In this document: piece by piece, positions 26,781 to 35,831 of the stretch
Layout of the letters: every line of letters starts with the position of its first letter
How positions within the stretch are numbered: position 1 is the first letter of the stretch
Source of the DNA: Nitrosopumilus sp.
GTDB taxonomy: Archaea; Thermoproteota; Nitrososphaeria; Nitrososphaerales; Nitrosopumilaceae
Assembly (NCBI RefSeq): GCF_025698945.1
Contig: NZ_JAILWM010000001.1
Location: forward strand, 1-64,000
Direction: 5' to 3'
Length of the DNA: 64,000 nt
Translations under genes and position numbers: made by a program
The notes under the pieces: generated by a model
The model's input: only the letters and a program-made list of their open reading frames with translations
Database searches by the model: none
What the model was told of the DNA's origin: nothing

Positions 26781-27446
26781 TTATTCTTCTATTTGGCTTA
26801 TCATTTCTTTGAATTCTGATAATCTGTTACTTACCTCATCTACTCCTGAAATTATAATTTGTTCAGGATTGAGTGCTCCTGTTGATTCTACTGTTAGAAT
26901 TCTTTCATCTTCTTTATCTGTCTCTGTAAGTACTGATACGTTTGCAGAATTCCATTTTGCGTGTTCCGTTCCTCTTCCTAGTCTAGCATAACATTCAACT
27001 TTGATTCTTTGACCTGGTGCTAGTTGTACTATTGGAATTTTATCTGATGTTGGCTTTATTGAATCATCTTCGGAGGATAGTTCATTTGATAGAACACTTC
27101 TTGTCACATCTGAATCTCCCGAATCTAACACTAACATTACTTTGCAGTTCGAGCATCCAGTTTCACTTTGACATTCGCATTTTGATGGTTCATTAAATCT
27201 TGCCAAATCTGTTTTTAATGGAATTAATCCTAATCTGTGTGCCAACCCCTCATCAGGCAATACTGATGAATTTTCTATAATGTCTACTGTATCAATTGCA
27301 AATACTGGAACTCCATTTAGGCAAACTCGTCTAAGTGCATTTGCATACTGTAACGGTACTCCCTTTAGCTTTACAGCTATTTTTTGATTATCTTTGCTAA
27401 TTACTTCTAAGGATGACAAATCTTGAAGAAAATCTTCAAAGTCCAC
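26781..27446 (-). CDS. rpo3: DNA-directed RNA polymerase subunit Rpo3 (D)
   Basis: Alpha-subunit homologue that dimerises with Rpo11 and nucleates polymerase assembly. 221 residues: VPLQYANALRRVCLNGVPVFAID at the start, GLAHRLGLIPLKTD and a cysteine cluster CECQSETGCSNC at about 90-101 that could hold an iron-sulfur cluster as in some archaeal Rpo3 proteins. Promoter-proximal gene of the minus-strand ribosomal run. Confidence 0.95.
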   Translation of the reverse strand: MDFEDFLQDLSSLEVISKDNQKIAVKLKGVPLQYANALRRVCLNGVPVFAIDTVDIIENSSVLPDEGLAHRLGLIPLKTDLARFNEPSKCECQSETGCSNCKVMLVLDSGDSDVTRSVLSNELSSEDDSIKPTSDKIPIVQLAPGQRIKVECYARLGRGTEHAKWNSANVSVLTETDKEDERILTVESTGALNPEQIIISGVDEVSNRLSEFKEMISQIEE

Positions 27447-27555
27447 ATAAAAATCTAGCTAGTTTTGGACTTGGTATTATTTCTCCCTTTATCATAAATT
27501 CGATTTTTACTATAACCAGGCCTTTTAGCCTTAATGTTTCCTAGTTCATGATCTT

Positions 27556-27729
27556 ATGATTTGTAATATGCTTGGATGTGATGCTGAGGCCTTTACACAA
27601 GTTATGTTGTACCACTTTGAGGATGGAAATCAAAAACCCTACTGCAAACAAATTATGAGGTTTTGTGTAATTTATGCTAAACTAATCTCAAGAGATGAAA
27701 GTACAATTAGGATTCAGGTGCTAAATTGA
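27556..27729 (+). CDS. 57-residue Cys-containing microprotein
   Basis: MICNMLGCDAEAFTQVMLYH, then a C31-region with YCKQIMRFC: four Cys in two pairs (Cx4C and Cx6C), plausible zinc site. The stop overlaps the TTG of the next gene by four bases, an operon-like overlap that supports translation. A stop-free frame with protein-like composition; function not recognised. Confidence 0.55.
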   Translation: MICNMLGCDAEAFTQVMLYHFEDGNQKPYCKQIMRFCVIYAKLISRDESTIRIQVLN

Positions 27730-27911
27730 GAAAAGTAGAGATTGATGTAAAGGAACAGGACTATCTTGATTTCTTATCAGTTTGTATCGAAGAGAAAATA
27801 TCAGTTGAGGAGAAACTCAAAAACATAATTAGATATCATCTTATTACTTATCGAAATCGAAGAAAGGCCGAAAACAGTAAACTATTTTCATATGCTAAGG
27901 ATTGTAATTGA
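27726..27911 (+). CDS. 61-residue charged protein, unknown
   Basis: Begins at a TTG overlapping the previous stop (RKVEIDVKEQDYLDFLSVCIEE), then a basic helix (KNIIRYHLITYRNRRKAENS). Size and composition recall small DNA-binding or antitoxin-like proteins such as ribbon-helix-helix, but no clear motif is seen. Likely pair with the 57-residue gene. Confidence 0.55.
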   Translation: MRKVEIDVKEQDYLDFLSVCIEEKISVEEKLKNIIRYHLITYRNRRKAENSKLFSYAKDCN

Positions 27912-27968
27912 TTTGAACATGGTATACTTAGTACAGATAAATAGCAAATCCACATACATCTTTTAGAA

Positions 27969-28655
27969 ATGGCCGATGTTACAGTGGTAAGATACTCCTA
28001 TGAAGGAGAAAAATTTGAGATTATGGTAAAGCCTGATCCTGCATTGGATTACAAGCTTGGAAAGAAAAAAGATATATCATCTGTTTTGGTTTCAGATGAA
28101 ATTTACACTGATTCAGGAAAAGGCACAAGACCCTCAAGTGAAAAATTACTAAAAGCATTCAAAACTGAAGATCAGACAGAAATTGCTGAAATCATTCTTC
28201 AAAAGGGCGAACTAAATCTTACCACTGATCAAAGACGAAAAATGATAGAAGACAAAAGAAAACAAATTGTAACATTTATTGCAAAAACATACGTTGATCC
28301 TAGAACTCATTTACCTCATCCTCCATTAAGAGTGGAGCAAGCAATGAAAGATGCACGAATTTCAATTGATCCACACAAAAGTGTAGATGATCAAGTCAAA
28401 GAGATAGTTGAAAAATTACGTTCTATTATTGCTCTAAAATCTGAGAATCTGAATTTGGAAATAATAATTCCTGCACAATATGCATCTCAATCATATGCTG
28501 TTTTAAAATCAGTAGGTTCTTTGAAAAAAGAAGAATGGCAAAATAATGGTTCTCTAAAAGCAATACTTGAAATACCCGCTGCAGCAAGGCCAAACGTGAT
28601 AGACAGATTAGGCTCTATAACTAAAGGCTCTGCCACAGTTGAGGTAATGAAATAA
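27969..28655 (+). CDS. sdo1: SBDS/Sdo1 ribosome maturation protein
   Basis: Promotes late large-subunit maturation by releasing the anti-association factor aIF6 together with EF-2-like GTPase. 228 residues in three domains: N-terminal FYSH fold (YEGEKFEIMVKPDPALDYKLG), a helical middle part (PRTHLPHPPLRVEQAMKDA), and a ferredoxin-like C-terminal part. The SBDS-rrp4-rrp41-rrp42 order is the conserved archaeal exosome superoperon. ATG of rrp4 overlaps its stop. Confidence 0.95.
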   Translation: MADVTVVRYSYEGEKFEIMVKPDPALDYKLGKKKDISSVLVSDEIYTDSGKGTRPSSEKLLKAFKTEDQTEIAEIILQKGELNLTTDQRRKMIEDKRKQIVTFIAKTYVDPRTHLPHPPLRVEQAMKDARISIDPHKSVDDQVKEIVEKLRSIIALKSENLNLEIIIPAQYASQSYAVLKSVGSLKKEEWQNNGSLKAILEIPAAARPNVIDRLGSITKGSATVEVMK

Positions 28656-29335
28656 TGGATAATAAAAGAAAATACGTAATCCCTGGTGATGTTGTAACCA
28701 CAGGACCTTTCAGACCTGAGCAAAATGTTATTCTTGAAGGAAACAAGATAATTTCTACAACTATTGGAATTTCTGAAATTTATGATGATTCAGTTAAGGT
28801 AATCCCATTAACTGGAAAATATATACCTAAAATCAATGATCTGGTAATTGGTAAAGTAATTTCCCACACCTCTTTGTCTTGGGAATTAGATATCAATTCC
28901 TGCTATGTGGGATTTTTGCCAGCACAAGATGTTTTTGGACGAGATTTTTCTGCTCATGCTGATGAGCTTACATCAAAACTAAAATCTGGAGATCTTGTAG
29001 CAGCAAGAATTGCAAATTTTGATAGAACAAGAGACCCACTTGTAACAATATCTGATAGAGATTTAGGTAAAATAGACTCTGGAGACTTGGTAAAAATCTC
29101 TCCAAGCAAAGTTCCACGTTTAATTGGTAAAAGGGGTACTATGATTCAAACTATAGAAATGGCAACCAATGCTGCAATTACTATTGGCCAAAATGGGTGG
29201 GTAGTAGTTGCATGTGAAACGCCCGAGGGATTATTAAAGGCTAAAAAGGCAATCCAAATGGTCGATGAGAAAGCACATGTTGCAAATTTGACTGATCAAG
29301 TGAAAGAAATGTTAGAATCAAAAGGTGAATCATAA
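28655..29335 (+). CDS. rrp4: exosome cap subunit Rrp4
   Basis: RNA-binding cap of the archaeal exosome. 226 residues: N-terminal domain (RKYVIPGDVVTTG), S1 domain in the middle (GKVISHTSLSWELDINSCYVGFLP), and a KH domain at about 145-200 (SKVPRLIGKRGTMIQTI, with the GKRG loop). One-base overlaps join it to SBDS and rrp41. Confidence 0.95.
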   Translation: MDNKRKYVIPGDVVTTGPFRPEQNVILEGNKIISTTIGISEIYDDSVKVIPLTGKYIPKINDLVIGKVISHTSLSWELDINSCYVGFLPAQDVFGRDFSAHADELTSKLKSGDLVAARIANFDRTRDPLVTISDRDLGKIDSGDLVKISPSKVPRLIGKRGTMIQTIEMATNAAITIGQNGWVVVACETPEGLLKAKKAIQMVDEKAHVANLTDQVKEMLESKGES

Positions 29336-30069
29336 TGGGCGGAAGAGACGCAACAATGGTCCTATTGGACGAGAATGGTATTCGTTGTGACGGAAGAAAA
29401 GTTGATGAACCACGACGAATAATGATCAGAGCAGGCGGATTAAAGAATGCTGATGGCTCTGCCTATATTGAATTTGGAGACAATAAAATTTTAGTTGGTG
29501 TGTTTGGACCAAGAGATGTTCATCCAAAACACATGTCAAATACTGATACAGGAATTTTAAGAGTAAGATATCACATGGAGCCATTCTCTGTTGGTGAGAG
29601 AAAAAATCCTGCTCCCTCCAGAAGAGAAATTGAAATTTCCAAAGTAATCAAAGAAGCATTAGAACCTGCAGTAATGTTAGATAAATTCCCAAGAACTGCA
29701 GTTGATGTCTTTATTGAAGTATTACAAGCTGATGGTGGAACAAGATGTGCAGCACTTACAGCAGCCTCTGTTGCACTAGCTGATGCTGGAATCCCAATGA
29801 GGGATATGGTTGCAGCAATAGCTGCAGGCAAAGTAGCAGATACTGTAATCCTTGATGTTAATAATGAAGAAGATCAAGCAGGTCAAGCAGATATGCCTAT
29901 TGGCTATATGCCAAATCTTGAAAAAATTACTCTATTGCAACTAGACGGTGTTTTAACTCCAGAAGAATACAAGAAATGTGTTGAAGTTGGAGTTGAAGGA
30001 TGTAAGCTAGTTTATGATTTACAAAAGAAAGCACTACAAGAAAAATACTTTGGAAATGGAGGAGGCTAA
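29335..30069 (+). CDS. rrp41: exosome catalytic subunit Rrp41
   Basis: Phosphorolytic 3'-5' exoribonuclease subunit of the hexameric RNase PH ring. 244 residues; IRCDGRKVDEPR at the start, RRYHMEPFS-type RNA/phosphate region (RVRYHMEPFSVGERK), VLQADGGTRCAALTAASVALADAG, and the catalytic acidic motif DVNNEEDQAGQADMP. Overlaps rrp4 and precedes rrp42 by three bases. Confidence 0.96.
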   Translation: MGGRDATMVLLDENGIRCDGRKVDEPRRIMIRAGGLKNADGSAYIEFGDNKILVGVFGPRDVHPKHMSNTDTGILRVRYHMEPFSVGERKNPAPSRREIEISKVIKEALEPAVMLDKFPRTAVDVFIEVLQADGGTRCAALTAASVALADAGIPMRDMVAAIAAGKVADTVILDVNNEEDQAGQADMPIGYMPNLEKITLLQLDGVLTPEEYKKCVEVGVEGCKLVYDLQKKALQEKYFGNGGG

Positions 30070-30072
30070 GAA

Positions 30073-30891
30073 ATGACATCCACTTCTGTTATTGATGAGC
30101 TAAAAAAAACACAAATTCTTGAATTACTTGAACAAGGAAAAAGAGTTGATGGGAGATCTCTGGATGAGCCAAGGGAACTTCATGTTGAAATTAATGCCAT
30201 TCCAAAAGCAAATGGGTCTGCTCGAGTTAGATTGGGTGAGACCGAAGTTATCTGTGGTGTAAAAATTCAACCAGATAGACCATTTCCAGATATGGGTGAC
30301 AAAGGTATTTTCATTTGTACTGCAGAATTATTGCCTCTTTCACATCCTACTGTTGAAACAGGTCCTCCAGGACCAGATGTAATTGAATTGGCAAGAGTTG
30401 TCGATAGAGGAATTAGAGAAAGTCACATGATAGATGTATCACAATTAGTAATAGAGAAAAACAAATCAGTTGTTGGTGTATTTGCAGATAATGTGGTAGT
30501 TGATTATGATGGTAATCTCTTTGATGCATGCTCTTATGCTGCAACTGCTGCTTTACTATCTTCAAAATCTCCTAAATGGAATATGGTAGATGATGTTCCA
30601 ACATTAGTTGAAGGTGAAGAACAACCTGTTCCAATATCCACCATTCCAGTATCTGTTACGATGGGTAAAATTGGAAATCATATTGTAGTTGATCCAAATG
30701 GTGATGAATGGGATAGCATGGATTCTAGAGTTACAATTACTACTGATTCTGATGGAAATATCTGTGCCTTGCAAAAGGGTGGAAGTGACGGATTCACACT
30801 AGACGAAATTGTCAAATGTGGTGAAACTTCTGTTCGTGTAGGTGCAAAAATAAGAGAAAAATTAAAAGAAGCATCAAAGGCAGGTCAATAA
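30073..30891 (+). CDS. rrp42: exosome subunit Rrp42
   Basis: Inactive RNase PH-fold partner of Rrp41. 272 residues; KRVDGRSLDEPRELHVEI at the start and SYAATAALLSS; the catalytic acidic cluster of Rrp41 is absent as expected (DPNGDEWDSMDSRVTI instead). Needed to complete the RNA-binding site. Confidence 0.95.
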   Translation: MTSTSVIDELKKTQILELLEQGKRVDGRSLDEPRELHVEINAIPKANGSARVRLGETEVICGVKIQPDRPFPDMGDKGIFICTAELLPLSHPTVETGPPGPDVIELARVVDRGIRESHMIDVSQLVIEKNKSVVGVFADNVVVDYDGNLFDACSYAATAALLSSKSPKWNMVDDVPTLVEGEEQPVPISTIPVSVTMGKIGNHIVVDPNGDEWDSMDSRVTITTDSDGNICALQKGGSDGFTLDEIVKCGETSVRVGAKIREKLKEASKAGQ

Positions 30892-30892
30892 A

Positions 30893-31105
30893 ATGGCAAA
30901 AGCAAAAAAATCACTCAAAGGCTTAGGTGCAAGATATGGAATTAAACTTAGAAAACAATATACCAAAATTCACTTACAACTAAAAGAAAAAAGAACTTGT
31001 CCTGAATGTGGCTCTAAAACCTTTGGTAGAGATGCTGTGGGAATTTGGTCTTGCAAAAAATGCAGCTTTAAGGTAGCTGGAACTGCATATGACATTAAAC
31101 TTTAG
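30893..31105 (+). CDS. rpl37ae: 50S ribosomal protein eL43 (L37Ae)
   Basis: 70 residues with a zinc ribbon: CPEC at about 36-39 and CKKC at 54-57. Starts one base after rrp42; its 3' end overlaps pcc1 by 17 bases. Confidence 0.95.
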   Translation: MAKAKKSLKGLGARYGIKLRKQYTKIHLQLKEKRTCPECGSKTFGRDAVGIWSCKKCSFKVAGTAYDIKL

Positions 31106-31334
31106 TGCAAAAATTACAATAGATGCTAAAGAAAAGACTAGAGCAATTTATGATTCTGTAAATACTGATAATGATTTTTATCCAGAAAATCCAGTAAAGA
31201 CAAAAATTGATTTCAGTGATAAAATTGAAATTTTAGTAGAATCTGAACATTTACCTCATTTGAGAGCAAATCTTAATTCTACTCTTAGGCTAGTTCAAGC
31301 AAGCTATGATTCTATTGAATCGGTAAAGATATAA
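31089..31334 (+). CDS. pcc1: KEOPS complex subunit Pcc1
   Basis: Dimerisation and tRNA-contact subunit of the complex that makes N6-threonylcarbamoyladenosine at tRNA position 37. 81 residues, beta-beta-alpha style: NFSAKITIDAKEKTRAIYDSVNTDN and HLPHLRANLNSTLRLVQASYDS fit Pcc1. Position after eL43 in the exosome cluster is common in archaea. Confidence 0.88.
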   Translation: MTLNFSAKITIDAKEKTRAIYDSVNTDNDFYPENPVKTKIDFSDKIEILVESEHLPHLRANLNSTLRLVQASYDSIESVKI

Positions 31335-31357
31335 TGAAATAAATTTTCTGTGTAAAC

Positions 31358-31744
31358 ATGTCATCTCCCCAAATGCCTCCATGGCTTCAAGAACAACTAA
31401 TAAAACTACAACAATCCCAACAAAATCTTCAATCCATCATGACACAAAAACAACATTTGGAGATGGAAAAAGCTGAAACTCAAAAAGCACTTGAAGAATT
31501 AAAAAAAGTTGCAGATGGTGATAATGTATTCAAACAAGCAGGAACTGTTTTGATAAAATCCACAAAACAAGAGTTAATTGATGAATTAGAAGAAAAATTT
31601 GAGATGGCAAAAACACGTGGTACTGTTTTAGAGAAACAAGAAATACGTGTCAAAGAAGCTCTAAAGGAACAAGAAACAAAAATTACTGAAATGATGAAGT
31701 CCGGAGCACAAAGTCCTCCTACAGAAGATAACCCTAGAAAGTAA
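31358..31744 (+). CDS. pfdB: prefoldin beta subunit
   Basis: Six-membered coiled-coil chaperone that hands unfolded proteins to the thermosome. 128 residues: two helical coiled-coil arms (about 5-50 and 75-115) joined by the beta-hairpin segment DNVFKQAGTVLIKSTKQEL, diagnostic of the beta subunit. Confidence 0.93.
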   Translation: MSSPQMPPWLQEQLIKLQQSQQNLQSIMTQKQHLEMEKAETQKALEELKKVADGDNVFKQAGTVLIKSTKQELIDELEEKFEMAKTRGTVLEKQEIRVKEALKEQETKITEMMKSGAQSPPTEDNPRK

Positions 31745-31796
31745 CTGATTATCTAATTTCAAATAAGATATTAACAATTCTTTACATCTATTATTT

Positions 31797-32483
31797 GTGA
31801 AATTAGAGCATCTTAGAATAGTTGTTGATGAGCGAGAAAAAAAAAGTGGTATTCCTGAACTCTTAAAGTCTGTTGGATTAAACATTGAAATGAAAACACT
31901 TCCAATTGGAGACTATATTGTTGCGCCTGAAACCGTAGTTGAGAGAAAAAGCATTCGTGATCTTATGGCCTCTGTTTTTGATGGACGTCTTTTTGATCAA
32001 TGCTCTAGACTAAAGGAGCATTTTGAAAATCCAATTGTTCTAATGGAAGGAAATGTTGATGAGATTGAAGAAATTACCGATAATCCTCTGATTTTTTATG
32101 GTGCAATCTCTACAGTAGTTCTTGATTTTAAAATACCAGTTATTCCTACTCCTAGTGCCACACATACTGCAAAACTACTCGTATCGATGTGTTCTAGAAA
32201 AGATTCACCAAAGGGACCTTATCTGAAAAAAATTAAAAAATCTTCAGATCTAGAACGGCAACAACTATCATCTCTTTGCAGTCTGCCTGGAATTGGAGAA
32301 AAATTTGCAGTTCGAATGCTTGAAAAATTTGGAACGCCACTAAAGGTTTTCACTGCAACAACTGCAGAACTAGGAAAAGTTGAAGGGTTAGGTGAAGCAA
32401 GAGCAAAGAAAATCAAAAAAATGCTTGATACTACTAGTAAACACCTCAAAGAATCAAATCAAACAACATTATCTGATACATGA
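31797..32483 (+). CDS. xpf: XPF/ERCC4-type structure-specific endonuclease, short form
   Basis: Cuts 3'-flaps and branched DNA. 228 residues: ERCC4 nuclease domain at about 7-135 with VDERE (10-14), IGDY (37-40) and the catalytic VERKSIRDL (48-56), then a tandem helix-hairpin-helix domain at about 155-215 (SLPGIGEKFAVRML, VEGLGEARAKKI). The helicase domain of Hef is absent, as in the crenarchaeal short form, which needs PCNA. The tail SNQTTLSDT resembles a weak PCNA-binding box without the aromatic pair. Start is GTG. Confidence 0.92.
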   Translation: MKLEHLRIVVDEREKKSGIPELLKSVGLNIEMKTLPIGDYIVAPETVVERKSIRDLMASVFDGRLFDQCSRLKEHFENPIVLMEGNVDEIEEITDNPLIFYGAISTVVLDFKIPVIPTPSATHTAKLLVSMCSRKDSPKGPYLKKIKKSSDLERQQLSSLCSLPGIGEKFAVRMLEKFGTPLKVFTATTAELGKVEGLGEARAKKIKKMLDTTSKHLKESNQTTLSDT

Positions 32484-32517
32484 TATGATTAATTAAATTG
32501 ATAAAAATGGTTTTTCT

Positions 32518-33276
32518 ATGTTAGTAACAGTTGATTGGCTCAAAGAAAACATTGATGATCCTAATCTTGTGTTATTAGACACACGTCCAAAAACAATGTA
32601 TCTTTATGGCCATATCCCAAAAGCACAATCTCTGTCCATTGAGAATGTTATTCAATTTGATCAATTTGGTTCTAATCTAGTTGCAGAAGATGATAAAATA
32701 ATTTCATTATTTAGTGGTTTGGGAATTGATAAAACCAAAACTGTAGTGTTGATTGGTGATTCAATGGATCCATCCACTGCAAGAATTGCATGGACTCTGA
32801 TGTATTTTGGACATGAAAAAACATTCTTACTTGATGTCAATTCTTCTGATTTACAAAAATATGGTTTTGAACTAACAAAACAGAATATTCCTGCAACACC
32901 TACTACTTTTAAAATTAAAAAAAATTCAAAACTTCGCGTTGAAGCAGACTTTTTAAAAGATAATTTGAATACTTTTGAAATTTTAGATGCTAGGAGTCCT
33001 CAAGAATTTATGGGAGGTCATCTGCCAAATGCAAAACTAATTCCATTTACAGAAGGAATTGGATATGACGGAAAACTTTTTCGTGACAAAGAATCCCTCA
33101 AAGAACTGTTCTCTCAAAACAATGTTTCATATGATAAAGAGGTAGTTTGTTACTGTATGCATGGTCATCGTGCCTCCAGCTTATTATTACAATTAAAAAT
33201 TGCTGGCTTTGAAAATGTAAGACTTTTTGATGGATCATTCGTTGAGTGGGACGGAAAGAGATTTCCCCTTGAGTAA
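32518..33276 (+). CDS. tandem-rhodanese sulfurtransferase
   Basis: 252 residues in two rhodanese domains (about 1-120 and 135-252). Only the second carries the catalytic loop, CYCMHGHRAS, with Cys at about 204. Likely thiosulfate or 3-mercaptopyruvate sulfurtransferase. Its last 42 bases overlap the 3' end of the convergent nob1 gene. Confidence 0.9.
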   Translation: MLVTVDWLKENIDDPNLVLLDTRPKTMYLYGHIPKAQSLSIENVIQFDQFGSNLVAEDDKIISLFSGLGIDKTKTVVLIGDSMDPSTARIAWTLMYFGHEKTFLLDVNSSDLQKYGFELTKQNIPATPTTFKIKKNSKLRVEADFLKDNLNTFEILDARSPQEFMGGHLPNAKLIPFTEGIGYDGKLFRDKESLKELFSQNNVSYDKEVVCYCMHGHRASSLLLQLKIAGFENVRLFDGSFVEWDGKRFPLE

Positions 33277-33741
33277 TTTTCTTTTTAAAATAGTTCCACA
33301 CATTGGGCATTCTTTTCCTTTAGAATGATTGGTTCTACACCCTGGGCAGTAATGCACCCATACCCCTACATCTTCAATCCCGTTAGTCATTATTGATGAT
33401 ATTTTTAAGCCTAAATTTCTACCCACATTTGAAATTGCAAAATCATCGCTAATTATCTCACCGCTTGTTTCAATACATAATGCAATTATTGAAATATCTT
33501 GTTTTGATAACTGCTGAAAATCTCCAGTATCTTTTGCAGCTTTTATTGCAGCATCGGTGGCTTCTTTGCTTGGTTCTCTGATTTTTAATCTGTTGGTCTC
33601 AAGTAAAGTTCCTAAAGCATCCTGATTTTTCTTAATGTGTTTAATTTCATCATATACTAGTGATGTTGTATAGCAATCACTATCTGATCCAAATGGAACT
33701 CCTGCATAAAATGCACTGGCATCTAAAATTCTAAAATCCAA
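33235..33741 (-). CDS. nob1: rRNA maturation endonuclease Nob1
   Basis: Cleaves the 3' end of 16S pre-rRNA. 168 residues: PIN domain at about 1-115 with acidic metal ligands (D7, D31-E32, D82, D99-D100), then a zinc ribbon with CPGC at 132-135 and CPMC at 145-148. It overlaps the NAD kinase gene by 11 bases upstream and the convergent rhodanese by 42 bases at its 3' end. Confidence 0.92.
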   Translation of the reverse strand: MDFRILDASAFYAGVPFGSDSDCYTTSLVYDEIKHIKKNQDALGTLLETNRLKIREPSKEATDAAIKAAKDTGDFQQLSKQDISIIALCIETSGEIISDDFAISNVGRNLGLKISSIMTNGIEDVGVWVHYCPGCRTNHSKGKECPMCGTILKRKLLKGKSLSVPLNE

Positions 33742-34546
33742 GTTTGCTCATCTGTCTTAGTCCTCGTTTCTTCAATCTAACAAAGACTGCTGGTTTATTA
33801 TATTTTTTAATTATTATCGGTTCTTCAAATCCAGCCGTCTTTACAACTTGTGCATCCATTACAATGTTGCAATCGTGTGAAGAAATGATCTCTATTTTTT
33901 CATCTGGAACAACAATTGATTCTAATCTGTATACAGGTGCAACTGGGGTGATGATTAGCACATCTAAACTCTCATGCAATATTGGACCACCAAGCGAAAA
34001 TGAGTGTCCTGTTGATCCGCTAGGTGTTGCAATAATTACTCCATCCATTTTCTGCTTTACCGTATCATTTTGAAATTTAATCACGATTTCAGCTGTTTTA
34101 GTTAAATTTGCTCTGCTAATGTAAATTTCATTTAACGCTGGTGGGAATTCCTTTCCTCCGCAAGTTGCAGTGACCCTTGTTCTCTTGTCTAAGAAAAATT
34201 TGCCCTTTTCAATTTGGTTTAAAGCATCATCAATTTCTTCAAATGTTATCTCAGATAGTATGCCTCTGTTTCCACCAACATTTATTGTTAGAATTGGTGT
34301 TTCATTTTGGAGATTTCTAAATACTCGAAGTGTAGTACCATCCCCACCTAGTGTGATGACTAGATCCAACTTAATTTTTTTCAAATCTTCTAGCGTCTCC
34401 ATCTGTTTTGTACCTTCAACTTCAATTGGTGAAATTGTGTACACTGTTGCTTTTTTAGCCAATAATTTTTTTGAAACTTCTCTAGCGGCCTTCTCTGAAT
34501 CCTTAGATCCTACCTTACTTACCACTGCAACTTTCTGAAGTTTCAA
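33731..34546 (-). CDS. nadK: NAD kinase
   Basis: Phosphorylates NAD to NADP. 271 residues; GGDGT at about 68-72, NVGGNRGILSE, the LNEIYISRA stretch, TPSGSTGHSFSLGGPILH and TPVAPVYR are family signatures. First gene of a two-gene unit with nob1. Confidence 0.94.
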   Translation of the reverse strand: MKLQKVAVVSKVGSKDSEKAAREVSKKLLAKKATVYTISPIEVEGTKQMETLEDLKKIKLDLVITLGGDGTTLRVFRNLQNETPILTINVGGNRGILSEITFEEIDDALNQIEKGKFFLDKRTRVTATCGGKEFPPALNEIYISRANLTKTAEIVIKFQNDTVKQKMDGVIIATPSGSTGHSFSLGGPILHESLDVLIITPVAPVYRLESIVVPDEKIEIISSHDCNIVMDAQVVKTAGFEEPIIIKKYNKPAVFVRLKKRGLRQMSKLGF

Positions 34547-34636
34547 GCAGTTCTTCTGAATCCTATTTACATAAAAATGATATTTTTAATGTGGTTTGGA
34601 AAAACAATTAAGTATGAAAGCATATTCGTAAAAAAC

Positions 34637-35482
34637 ATGACTTACGCACATCCTGAAGTTCTAGTCGATACAGAATGGGTTTCAAAAAATCCTCCTGATG
34701 CAAAAAGAAAGTTAGTTGAAGTAGATTATGATCCTGTAAACGGTTATCAAAAAGGTCACATTAATGGTGCCACATTAATTTGGTGGAAACGCGATATCAA
34801 TGATCCTGTAACTCGAGATATCATTGGTAAAAAACAGTTTGAAGCATTAATGTCAAAAAATGGAATCACTGCTGACTCTGAAGTAATACTATATGGTGAC
34901 TTTAACAATTGGTTTGCCGCATTTGTTTTTTGGGTTTTCAAATATTATGGACATGAAAATATCAAAATAATGAATGGTGGTAGAAAAAAATGGGAATTAG
35001 AAAATAGAGATTACACCACTGATGAACCACAAGTAACTCCAACAACATATGTTGCACAACCTCCAGATGAGGGACTACGTGCATATCTATTTGATGTTAG
35101 TAGAGCATTAGGAAAAGAAGATACAGTTATGGTAGATGTAAGATCTCCTGCAGAATTTTCTGGACAAATTACTGCTCCTCCCGAATATCCTATGGAGCAT
35201 GCGCAACGTGGTGGACATATTCCCCATGCAAATAACATTCCATGGGCAACTGCTGTTAATGATGCTGATGGAACATTCAAAGCAGTTGAAGAACTAAGAC
35301 AAAATTATGAACCAAAAGGTGTGACTCCTGACAAAGATGTGATTTGTTATTGTAGGATTGGAGAAAGATCTTCTCATAGTTGGTTTGTTCTAAAATATTT
35401 GCTTGGATACCCAAAGGTTCGAAACTATGATGGTTCATGGACTGAATGGGGAAATATGATAGGAAATCCAGTGGAAAAATAA
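34637..35482 (+). CDS. thiosulfate/3-mercaptopyruvate sulfurtransferase
   Basis: About 281 residues, two rhodanese domains: an inactive first (VEVDYDPVNGYQKGHINGA, no Cys) and a second with the active loop CYCRIGERSS. The frame is open 60 bases upstream, but MTYAHPEVLVDTEWV at 34637 is the natural family start. Followed within one base by the 35484 gene. This is the second rhodanese in 2 kb, separated by the nadK-nob1 pair on the other strand. Confidence 0.91.
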   Translation: MTYAHPEVLVDTEWVSKNPPDAKRKLVEVDYDPVNGYQKGHINGATLIWWKRDINDPVTRDIIGKKQFEALMSKNGITADSEVILYGDFNNWFAAFVFWVFKYYGHENIKIMNGGRKKWELENRDYTTDEPQVTPTTYVAQPPDEGLRAYLFDVSRALGKEDTVMVDVRSPAEFSGQITAPPEYPMEHAQRGGHIPHANNIPWATAVNDADGTFKAVEELRQNYEPKGVTPDKDVICYCRIGERSSHSWFVLKYLLGYPKVRNYDGSWTEWGNMIGNPVEK

Positions 35483-35483
35483 A

Positions 35484-35795
35484 TTGCTATTAGACCTTCC
35501 TGTCTTAGAGAAAGGATCTTTTTATTTTGTAAAAGATGGAAAAGATGATCTAATTTTAGAAGACAAAACAAAACGTGGTCTTGAAATCAAAGAAACATCT
35601 GCTGATGAGAAACTCAACGTAATGGCAGATAAAGGAATGATTCACGATATGGATGGAATTGGACATTGGGTAGTAATTCGTTGGTATTTTCCAAAATCGT
35701 CTTTTGATCTATCTAAAGTGATGGTTCATGCCAAAGCTATGGAAAAAAAGTATACTGAGCTTCGGGAACTTACATGTCCTGACGATGATGACTGA
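35484..35795 (+). CDS. unknown acidic protein, co-transcribed with the sulfurtransferase
   Basis: 103 residues from a TTG one base after the previous stop. Sequence includes GIGHWVVIRWYFPKSSFDLSKV and ends CPDDDD. No membrane segment. The tight link to a sulfurtransferase suggests a role in sulfur transfer or redox metabolism (inference only). Confidence 0.65.
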   Translation: MLLDLPVLEKGSFYFVKDGKDDLILEDKTKRGLEIKETSADEKLNVMADKGMIHDMDGIGHWVVIRWYFPKSSFDLSKVMVHAKAMEKKYTELRELTCPDDDD

Positions 35796-35831
35796 TAACC
35801 TTTTTAAATAAAATCAATTCATTAAAATCAA

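Noticed and set aside
35484-35795. Recognisable sulfur-carrier (TusA or DsrE) function for the gene after the rhodanese
   Set aside because: It has no conserved catalytic Cys-Pro motif; only the operon position supports a sulfur role.
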